Below, in pieces: positions 1-4,419 of a stretch of 9,851 nucleotides of DNA (position 1 is its first letter; every line of letters starts with the position of its first letter). Source of the DNA: Oscillospiraceae bacterium (GTDB lineage: Bacteria > Bacillota_A > Clostridia > Oscillospirales > Ruminococcaceae); the NCBI GenBank assembly GCA_900766795.1, contig CAAFWX010000229.1:1-9851 (forward strand), written 5' to 3'. The notes under the pieces were generated by a model. That model had not been told where the DNA came from. It saw only the letters and a list, made by a program, of their open reading frames with translations, and searched no databases. A program made the translations under genes and the position numbers.

Positions 1-728
1 AAGAGCCGCATGTTGTTGACCTTGCCAACTGCCTTAACTCCATGGGCGCGGATATTCTCGGCGCGGGAACGGATGTTATCAAAATCCGCGGCGTGAAATA
101 CCTGCACGGCACGACATACAGCGTCATTCCCGACCAGATTGAAGCGGGTACATTCATGGCGATTGCCGCTGCCACCAAGAGCGACATTCTCATCAAAAAC
201 GTTATCCCGAAGCACCTTGAGCCTATCACGAACAAGCTTGTGAAAATCGGCGTTCAGGTTGAGCAGTTTGACGACGCAGTGCGCGTTATCGGCGGCGAGA
301 ACTATGTCGGCACCAGCGTGAAAACCCAGCCGCACCCCGGCTTCCCGACAGACATGCAGCCGCAGATGGCGGCGGTTCTCACCTGCGCAAAGGGCGCAAG
401 CATGGTAACGGAGAGCATTTTTGACAATCGGTTCCGCTATGTTGACGAGCTTCGCAGAATGGGTGCGAACATTTCGGTTGAGGGGCGCGTTGCGGTTATT
501 GAGGGCGTTGAGAAGCTTAAAGGCGCTCCCGTTAAGGCAACGGATTTGCGCGCAGGCGCGGCGCTTATTATTGCGGCGCTAGGCGCAGAGGGCACCAGCG
601 AGATATACGACATCTTCCATGTAGAGCGCGGCTACGAGAACATGGAGGTTAAGCTGCGCAATCTTGGCGCAGACATCGTGAAGATTGACGAGCCGGAGCC
701 TGAAATGACGGTAGCAAAGGCGCAGTAA
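1..728 (+). CDS. murA: MurA, UDP-N-acetylglucosamine 1-carboxyvinyltransferase (5' partial)
   Basis: MurA transfers enolpyruvate from PEP to UDP-GlcNAc, the first committed step of peptidoglycan synthesis, in the cytoplasm. The gene enters from the left edge; the reading frame is open from base 3 (EPHVVDLANCLNSMGAD...), so the ATG at 42 is internal, not the start. What remains is roughly the last 240 residues of a protein of about 420. Visible family signatures are the EPxVVDLAN segment, HPGFPTDMQPQ (bases about 333-362; its Asp at 351-353 matches E. coli Asp305), DLRAGAAL, and HVERGYENMEVKLRNLGAD, whose ERGYE Arg matches E. coli Arg397. The catalytic Cys/Asp115 loop lies outside the window. 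AroA (EPSP synthase) shares the fold, but these motifs are MurA-specific. Clostridia often carry two MurA paralogues, and which one this is cannot be told here. The stop codon is directly followed by the walJ start, so the two are almost certainly co-transcribed. Confidence 0.96.
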   Translation, partial: EPHVVDLANCLNSMGADILGAGTDVIKIRGVKYLHGTTYSVIPDQIEAGTFMAIAAATKSDILIKNVIPKHLEPITNKLVKIGVQVEQFDDAVRVIGGENYVGTSVKTQPHPGFPTDMQPQMAAVLTCAKGASMVTESIFDNRFRYVDELRRMGANISVEGRVAVIEGVEKLKGAPVKATDLRAGAALIIAALGAEGTSEIYDIFHVERGYENMEVKLRNLGADIVKIDEPEPEMTVAKAQ

Positions 729-1520
729 ATGGCGCGAATATACCCGATATGCTCCTCGAGCGAGGGAAACTCAACATTTATCGGAACCCGCGGTCACGGA
801 ATCCTCGTGGACGCGGGCCGTTCTTTTAAGTCACTGAAAAATTCCCTTGAGCTTATCGACACGAAAATGAGCGGCATTGAAGCGCTGTTTATAACCCACG
901 AGCACATCGACCATGTGCGCGGAGTTGAGCAGCTTATGAAGCAGACCAGCATACCCGTGTTTGCCACGGCAGGCACGCGCGAGGAGATGGTGCGCCGCGG
1001 GCTTGTGAGCGAAGCGGCGGTGATATACGACATCGTAAAAGAGCCGTATATCAGCGCGGATTTCAGCGTTTCTGCATTTCCTACCTCTCACGATTCTGCG
1101 CAAAGCTGCGGCTATATTGTGGAGTTTCGCGGGACGAAATTCGGGATACTCACGGACACAGGTGTGGTTACTCCCGAGGCGGAGCACGCGCTTATGGGCT
1201 GCGAGGCGGTGCTTCTGGAGAGCAACCATGACGTGGAAATGCTCAGACGAAACACCCGCTACGGCTTTGAATTGAAGCGCCGTATTCTCTCCGACAAGGG
1301 ACACCTGTCCAACAATGCCTGCGCGGAGTTTGCGGAAAAGCTTGTGCGAAACGGCACTGCGCACCTGATTCTAGGACATCTGAGCCATGAAAACAACACT
1401 CCAGACACCGCTTATTCCCACACCGCCGATTATCTCGCAAAACACGGCTTGCTTGCCGAGCGCGATTACACCCTGACGGTTGCACCCGCCGTAACAGACG
1501 GAGAATACATAGCGATATAA
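729..1520 (+). CDS. walJ: WalJ/YycJ-type MBL-fold metallohydrolase
   Basis: This 263-residue protein belongs to the metallo-beta-lactamase fold, YycJ/WalJ subgroup, which are cytoplasmic dinuclear-metal hydrolases with reported 5'-exonuclease activity on DNA in Bacillus relatives. Metal-binding motifs are visible in order: THEHIDH at residues 56-62, SHD at 120-122, LTDTG with Asp143, ESNHD at 164-168, GHLSN with His192, and GHLSHENN from 216. The N-terminal SSSEGNST (residues 9-16) matches the SGSxGNS turn typical of the family. The start ATG is the base after the murA stop, with AAAGG at 716-720 as a ribosome binding site 8 nt upstream. In Bacillus the homologue closes the walRK operon; no two-component system is visible here, and the murA linkage suggests a cell-wall context instead. 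Family assignment is firm; the substrate is inferred from relatives. Confidence 0.9.
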   Translation: MARIYPICSSSEGNSTFIGTRGHGILVDAGRSFKSLKNSLELIDTKMSGIEALFITHEHIDHVRGVEQLMKQTSIPVFATAGTREEMVRRGLVSEAAVIYDIVKEPYISADFSVSAFPTSHDSAQSCGYIVEFRGTKFGILTDTGVVTPEAEHALMGCEAVLLESNHDVEMLRRNTRYGFELKRRILSDKGHLSNNACAEFAEKLVRNGTAHLILGHLSHENNTPDTAYSHTADYLAKHGLLAERDYTLTVAPAVTDGEYIAI

Positions 1521-1522
1521 AC

Positions 1523-1560
1523 AATTCCCGCCAAGGCTTTCTGCCAAGGCGGGAATTTTT
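1523..1560 (+). terminator. Rho-independent terminator of murA-walJ
   Basis: A 10-bp perfect stem (1523-1532 with 1548-1557, AATTCCCGCC/GGCGGGAATT) is followed by an AA/AA internal loop, a 3-bp inner stem (GGC 1535-1537 with GCC 1543-1545) and the loop TTTCT. The T-run at 1556-1560 points rightward, so it serves the plus-strand operon. It starts 2 nt after the walJ stop and sits between convergent genes. In the minus direction the downstream tract (AATTGTTTA) is less T-rich, so it may only partly stop the opposing glycosylase transcript. Confidence 0.9.
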
Positions 1561-1565
1561 GTGAT

Positions 1566-2063
1566 TTACGGGGTCAGATACTGTGCGATTACGCGGTACT
1601 GCTCCAAAAGCTCGCCGTCGGACACCCTGCGGTTTGCGGGGCTTGTAGAGGGCAGACAAACCGCCCTCGGATGTTCGTGAAAGAACCGCTCATACAGCGC
1701 CTGCGCCTTTTTTCCGGTGGTGAATACCGCGCGGATATCCGCACAGGAAAACACCCGCGTAAGGTCGTTGGGCACGGCTGATTTTATTGAGCTGTCCTCC
1801 GCGCCGCTTATCTCGCAGGAAGCGAGCACGTCCCACAGCGCGATTTTGTGCCGCAGGCAAAGCTGCCGCCTGCCCTCAACGCTGTCGGGGACTTCTTCTC
1901 CCAAAACAGCGCACAGCGTTTTCCAGAAGCGGTTTTGCGGGTGCATGTAGTAAAAGCCGCGCTCGCGGGATTTCGGCGAGGGGATAGTGCCCAGGATAAG
2001 CACGCGGGAGTGCCTGTCGTAAACAGGCGGGAACTCATGCTCGACAAATGTGCTGTCTTTCAT
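1566..2063 (-). CDS. DNA-deoxyinosine (hypoxanthine-DNA) glycosylase, uracil-DNA glycosylase superfamily
   Basis: This 165-residue protein matches the small family of hypoxanthine/deoxyinosine-DNA glycosylases (UDG superfamily family 6). These cut the base-sugar bond of deaminated adenine in DNA to start base excision repair. Visible motifs are ILGTIPSPKSRERGFYYMHP (residues 23-42) running into QNRFW (43-47), ALWDVL, and LPSTSPANRR near residues 137-146, which corresponds to the superfamily's motif 2 loop. Motif 1 reads GTIPSP, with neither the Asp of UNG nor the Asn of MUG at the usual catalytic place; this is normal for family 6, where an Asn elsewhere is reported to matter (Asn44 in HPQNRFW is the obvious candidate by position, inferred). 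The ATG at 2063 overlaps the stop of the Dabb gene by one base (TGATG), with no strong Shine-Dalgarno, so translation is probably coupled. A plain Mug-type uracil glycosylase is the alternative. Confidence 0.85.
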   Translation of the reverse strand: MKDSTFVEHEFPPVYDRHSRVLILGTIPSPKSRERGFYYMHPQNRFWKTLCAVLGEEVPDSVEGRRQLCLRHKIALWDVLASCEISGAEDSSIKSAVPNDLTRVFSCADIRAVFTTGKKAQALYERFFHEHPRAVCLPSTSPANRRVSDGELLEQYRVIAQYLTP

Positions 2064-2350
2064 CAGAACTCATAGTCGCAGCTTACGGAAGCAGTTCTGA
2101 TGGTCTTGCAGAATTTTGAAACCTCCACATGAAGCGGGTTCACGGAGTAGGCTTTCAGCGCCTCAAGGCTGTCAAACTCGCTGACGAGCACCGCGTCGTA
2201 GCTTCTTTCGGAGGGGTTTATGTTTATGCCCACCTCCATAGCGCGTATCTCGGGAATCTGCCCCTTTAGCGCAAGCAGCCTGTCGCGGAACACCAGCATG
2301 TTGTCGTGTTCCTCCTCCTTGAATTTCCACATGACGATATGTCTTATCAT
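2063..2350 (-). CDS. Dabb (stress-responsive A/B barrel) family protein
   Basis: This 95-residue protein is a single Dabb domain, a dimeric ferredoxin-like alpha+beta barrel found in many bacterial and plant proteins without one common function. The family pattern is clear from end to end: MIRHIVMWKFKEE at the N-terminus, a helix (LVFRDRLLALKGQIPEI), the strand AMEVGININPSERSYDAVLVSEF, then LEALKAYSVNPLHVEVSKF and a final strand ending in DYEF. Length is usual for the family. The start is set by AGGAGG at 2359-2364, 8 nt upstream. It is the first gene of a pair with the downstream DNA glycosylase (one-base overlap). Nothing in the sequence shows a catalytic role or a link to repair; shared transcription is the only evidence of a joint job. 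Confidence 0.88.
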   Translation of the reverse strand: MIRHIVMWKFKEEEHDNMLVFRDRLLALKGQIPEIRAMEVGININPSERSYDAVLVSEFDSLEALKAYSVNPLHVEVSKFCKTIRTASVSCDYEF

Positions 2351-2378
2351 TTTGATTTCCTCCTGTCGTGATTTTGGC

Positions 2379-2405
2379 GATATAGCCTACGGCAATACCG
2401 CACAA
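2379..2405 (-). promoter_or_regulatory. Possible promoter of the Dabb-glycosylase operon
   Basis: Reading leftward, TTGTGC (2405-2400) and TATATC (2384-2379) stand 15 nt apart and 28 nt upstream of the Dabb start. The spacing is short of the ideal 17. The -35 would lie inside the left terminal repeat of the mobile-like element at 2391-2752, so the element may donate it. This is a weak match and an inference. Confidence 0.25.
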
Positions 2406-2408
2406 TTA
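2391..2408 (+). repeat. Left terminal inverted repeat
   Basis: GGCAATACCGCACAATTA is the reverse complement of 2735-2752 with one mismatch (C against T at position 13). The flanking TAC at 2388-2390 is repeated at 2753-2755. Confidence 0.8.
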
Positions 2409-2409
2409 C

Positions 2410-2438
2410 CGGCTGTCGCCTTTGTCCAGCGACGGCTG
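2410..2438. other. Hairpin near the left end of the element
   Basis: Bases 2410-2419 (CGGCTGTCGC) pair with 2429-2438 (GCGACGGCTG) over 10 pairs, two of them G-T wobbles, around a 9-nt loop. The 3' arm includes the start of the repeated GACGGCT module. No T-run follows, so it is not a terminator. Confidence 0.5.
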
Positions 2439-2450
2439 CGCCTTTCGCTT
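2431..2450 (+). repeat. Internal module copy 1 (GACGGCTGCGCCTTTCGCTT)
   Basis: This 20-mer matches bases 2581-2600 at 18 of 20 positions, 150 bp away. Together with the hairpin copies at 2480 and 2649 it shows the element's interior arose by an old duplication. Confidence 0.6.
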
Positions 2451-2479
2451 TACGCTTGCTTGCATGTTTTCCGCCAGCA

Positions 2480-2516
2480 GTTTCCCGCTTGAATACGCTT
2501 CGCTTCCGCGGGAAAC
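2480..2516. repeat. Conserved-loop hairpin, copy 1
   Basis: A perfect 9-bp stem, GTTTCCCGC (2480-2488) with GCGGGAAAC (2508-2516), encloses the 19-nt loop TTGAATACGCTTCGCTTCC. The loop is nearly identical to that of copy 2, while the stem differs at three pairs, each compensated. No T-run follows on either strand, so a terminator role is unlikely. Confidence 0.75.
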
Positions 2517-2551
2517 GCCGAGTTGTCCAAATTTCGCTTGACGGGCGTGGT

Positions 2552-2569
2552 CTCCCCCCGGTGGGGGAG
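2552..2569. other. GC-rich hairpin inside the element
   Basis: CTCCCCC (2552-2558) pairs perfectly with GGGGGAG (2563-2569) around the loop CGGT. It lies between the two module copies. Another 6-bp hairpin, GGGCTG (2613-2618) with CAGCCC (2629-2634), follows. Neither has a T-run. Confidence 0.5.
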
Positions 2570-2580
2570 CGTGTCTGTGC

Positions 2581-2600
2581 GACGGCTTCGCCTTTCGCCT
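2581..2600 (+). repeat. Internal module copy 2 (GACGGCTTCGCCTTTCGCCT)
   Basis: This is the second copy of the 20-mer at 2431-2450 (18 of 20 identical). The distance from here to the following hairpin is 19 nt longer than in copy 1, so the two modules have also diverged by an insertion or deletion. Confidence 0.6.
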
Positions 2601-2648
2601 TCAGTGACAGAGGGGCTGACCGACAGACCAGCCCGTCTGCGCTCACGA

Positions 2649-2685
2649 GTGTTCGGCTTGAATACGCTTCGCTGCCGCCGAACAC
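2649..2685. repeat. Conserved-loop hairpin, copy 2
   Basis: A perfect 9-bp stem, GTGTTCGGC (2649-2657) with GCCGAACAC (2677-2685), encloses the loop TTGAATACGCTTCGCTGCC, identical to copy 1 at 18 of 19 positions. Compared with copy 1, stem pairs 3, 5 and 7 change T-A to G-C, C-G to T-A and C-G to G-C. The sequence after the stem (ACCGCAAGTTGAACAA) also resembles that after copy 1. Confidence 0.75.
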
Positions 2686-2734
2686 CGCAAGTTGAACAAT
2701 CTGACGAAAAATCTGCTGTGCAATCGCACGACAA

Positions 2735-2752
2735 TAATTATGCGGTATTGCC
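2735..2752 (-). repeat. Right terminal inverted repeat
   Basis: TAATTATGCGGTATTGCC reads GGCAATACCGCATAATTA on the minus strand, 17 of 18 bases identical to the left end, and is followed by the duplicated TAC. Confidence 0.8.
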
Positions 2753-2805
2753 TACCTCTATTCTGCCATATTTTCAGCAAAATTGCAAGCCCGCGCCGGA
2801 AATTT

Positions 2806-3867
2806 TCATGCAGACTTCTCCCGCGAGAACCCAAGCAGAATCACGCACATCATAAAAACGCAGAATCCGAGCGCACCACCCGAACTGAACGCTCTGACGG
2901 AAGCGCCGTCAGCAATTGCGGGCAGAGCGGGGGAGAGCCTTAGCGCCGCGGGGATTGACAGCGCCGCGCCGATTATCGCCGCGGGAATACGCGACAGCAG
3001 AAAGGCTTTGAGCGGAATCCCCTTAGCCAGTGCGGCGACCTGCAAAAGCACGCACACCCCGCCAAATTCCAGCATTCCGCAGCACAGCGCAAGCACCCAC
3101 CCTCCCGAGGGGGCAAGCTCCTTGATACGGGACACCTCCAGCAGCGCAGGCAGAATCCTCCCCGCGTTATCTCCTGCGTTAAGCAGGCGGAATAACTCTT
3201 GTGCTGCCGCCGAAAGCCCCGTCAGCTCCACCGCGCAGGCGATTGCGGAAAACCCCGTTATCATCGCGCAAACGGTGAACATTACGCGTGCCGCGTCCGT
3301 TACCGAGTCGATGAGCGTTTCCGCTCCGAGCCGCAGCGGCGCGCGGCTTCCGATAAGAGCAAACTCCCCGCGCGAGCGCACTGCAAGCGCCATGATGAGC
3401 GAGGTTGCAAGGCACGCGGCGAACATCGCGCCTCCCGCCGCAGCGCTGCCGAAAACCCTCATTCCCGCAAGCCCGATAACGAACGACGGCCCGCTCCCGA
3501 AGCAGCAGCACATCAGCCGCCCCGCGTCACGCGGCGACAGCCGACCCTCGCGCACGGCGGTGCTCAGCAGCTTTGCGCCGACGGGGTAGCCGCCGATGTT
3601 GCTGAGGATAATGAGCGCGCAGATTTCCTCGTCCGTGCGCAGCAGCTTTGACAGCGGGTAGGTCAGCGGCTTTAGCGCAAAGCGGTACAGCCCGCTTTTT
3701 TGCAGGAACACCGCAAGGATAGTGAACGCAAACAGCGACGGGATAATCACCTCGAAGCAGTCGCGGCAGCCCGCCGACACTGCTCCCGTCATTTCTTTCG
3801 GAAAAAACAGAATAAGCCCCGCCGCAGCCATTGCGGCAGCGGAGCACAGCAGTATTTTCAGCTTCAT
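2806..3867 (-). CDS. ylbJ: YlbJ-type sporulation integral membrane protein (Gate domain)
   Basis: This 353-residue polytopic membrane protein matches the YlbJ family, needed for spore cortex formation in Bacillus and carrying nucleoside-recognition 'Gate' domains. Visible: a first hydrophobic helix at residues 4-22, the family segment VSAGCRDCFEVIIPSLFAF, the Gate signature ILSNIGGYPVGAKLLSTAVREG (about 88-109) followed by SPRDAGRLMCCCFGSGPSFVIG, and several more hydrophobic stretches up to the C-terminus. B. subtilis YlbJ is about 400 residues, so this one is somewhat short. I chose the ATG at 3867: it overlaps the upstream gene's stop (TAATG), whereas the longer frame from 3921 adds an implausible Cys/Arg-rich leader. 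A GGGGTGA 13 nt upstream is the only Shine-Dalgarno-like site, so coupling is likely. In Bacillus ylbJ is a mother-cell (sigma-E) gene next to the coaD region; here it lies on the opposite strand before uvrC. Confidence 0.87.
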   Translation of the reverse strand: MKLKILLCSAAAMAAAGLILFFPKEMTGAVSAGCRDCFEVIIPSLFAFTILAVFLQKSGLYRFALKPLTYPLSKLLRTDEEICALIILSNIGGYPVGAKLLSTAVREGRLSPRDAGRLMCCCFGSGPSFVIGLAGMRVFGSAAAGGAMFAACLATSLIMALAVRSRGEFALIGSRAPLRLGAETLIDSVTDAARVMFTVCAMITGFSAIACAVELTGLSAAAQELFRLLNAGDNAGRILPALLEVSRIKELAPSGGWVLALCCGMLEFGGVCVLLQVAALAKGIPLKAFLLSRIPAAIIGAALSIPAALRLSPALPAIADGASVRAFSSGGALGFCVFMMCVILLGFSREKSA

Positions 3868-4244
3868 TACGTTTCGCGGTTCACCCCCGCAACACCTCCC
3901 GCCGCACCGAAAGCTACGCACAGCACCGCCTTTACTATCAGCATAACCCAGCCCCCCAGCCCAAAGCCGAGCGAAATCACAAACAGCGGCGCCAGCAAAA
4001 GCAGTCCGCAGACCGCCCCCGTTTTAAGCCCTCCGCGCCGCCGCATAGCCCCCGCCGTGCGCCCGCTGACAAAGCTTCCCGCCGCGAGCGAGGCAAGCGC
4101 GACAGCCCCCGCGCCGAGCGGCGAAGCGCCTGCCAGCGACAGCAAAAGCGCTCCGGCTATTGTACCCGCAGCGATAACGGCGAAGCCCGCAATCGTACCC
4201 GCCGCAAAGGGCAGCCCGCGCGGGTTCTTTTTCTTTCTTCGCAT
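3867..4244 (-). CDS. TIGR04086 family (YrzE/DUF3792-like) membrane protein
   Basis: A 125-residue protein with a basic N-terminus (MRRKKKNPRG) and four hydrophobic segments, near residues 13-35, 38-57, 72-92 and 96-118, separated by short loops (SGRTAGAMRRRGGLKTG between the second and third). This layout and the Gly/Ala-rich helices match the TIGR04086/DUF3792 family of small Firmicute membrane proteins, whose function is unknown. The ATG at 4244 is preferred because GGAGG at 4253-4257 stands 8 nt upstream; a TTG five codons earlier would overlap that site. It is the first gene of a pair with ylbJ (stop and start share one base), which suggests both act at the membrane at the same time, perhaps in sporulation (inference). 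Homologues are often found near yajC, so this neighbourhood is less usual. Confidence 0.75.
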   Translation of the reverse strand: MRRKKKNPRGLPFAAGTIAGFAVIAAGTIAGALLLSLAGASPLGAGAVALASLAAGSFVSGRTAGAMRRRGGLKTGAVCGLLLLAPLFVISLGFGLGGWVMLIVKAVLCVAFGAAGGVAGVNRET

Positions 4245-4353
4245 GACAATTTCCTCCAAACTGATATGTTTCCTCTTTTGATTCTATTCAGACCTGTCCG
4301 CAGCAATTCCTCGCAAAATGTCGAAGCCCGCAAGAAAAAATGCTGCTAACCTC

Positions 4354-4382
4354 TTGTAATTTTCTATGAAAGATGGTACAAT
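4354..4382 (+). promoter_or_regulatory. Sigma-A-type promoter for uvrC-rsmD-coaD
   Basis: TTGTAA (4354-4359) and TACAAT (4377-4382) are separated by exactly 17 nt, each one or two bases from consensus, and lie 37 nt upstream of the uvrC start. An overlapping TATAAT at 4382-4387 lacks a matching -35. The intergenic stretch 4245-4419 separates divergent operons; no convincing promoter was found for the minus-strand pair. Confidence 0.75.
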
Positions 4383-4419
4383 ATAATTGAGATTTTGTTT
4401 GAGAAAGGCGGGAAGCAAA

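Larger units (their letters stand above)
2391..2752. mobile_element. MITE-like non-autonomous element with 18-bp terminal inverted repeats
   Basis: Seen directly: the ends GGCAATACCGCACAATTA (2391-2408) and TAATTATGCGGTATTGCC (2735-2752) are inverted repeats matching at 17 of 18 bases, and both are flanked by TAC (2388-2390 and 2753-2755). On the left TAC is preceded by GCC, so the direct repeat could be read as up to 6 bp, GCCTAC. The 362-bp interior has no credible coding frame. It holds a diverged duplicated module (GACGGCT...CGCCTTTCGC at 2431 and 2581; hairpins at 2480-2516 and 2649-2685) plus further hairpins at 2410-2438, 2552-2569 and 2613-2634. It fills the gap between ylbJ and the Dabb gene. 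Short size, TIRs, target duplication and no transposase fit a MITE. A 3-bp TAN-type duplication resembles some IS5-family groups, but the parent transposon cannot be named from this window. The remaining 2753-2805 is AT-rich and shows nothing recognisable. Confidence 0.75.

Noticed and set aside
2480..2516. Hairpins at 2480 and 2649 as intrinsic terminators of ylbJ
   Set aside because: Neither is followed by a T-run on either strand, and the loop rather than the stem is conserved.
2480..2685. CRISPR-like array from the repeated TTGAATACGCTTCGCT sequence
   Set aside because: There are only two copies, 169 bp apart, inside matching stems, with similar rather than unique sequence between them and no cas genes.
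2347..2855. Several short open frames within the repeat element
   Set aside because: They run through the terminal repeats and hairpins on both strands, have no ribosome binding sites and give Arg/Ser-rich translations.
2783..3589. 268-codon open frame on the plus strand opposite ylbJ
   Set aside because: The product is an Ala/Ser/Pro-rich low-complexity shadow of the membrane protein gene, with no ribosome binding site.
4262..4290. Sporulation-sigma-like promoter (GAATA, then CATATCA) upstream of the TIGR04086-ylbJ pair on the minus strand
   Set aside because: The predicted start would fall at about 4255, inside the Shine-Dalgarno of the gene, and the boxes are imperfect.
4387..4419. Upstream TTG start adding 11 residues to UvrC
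   Set aside because: It overlaps the promoter -10 region, has no ribosome binding site, and the family N-terminus fits the ATG at 4420.
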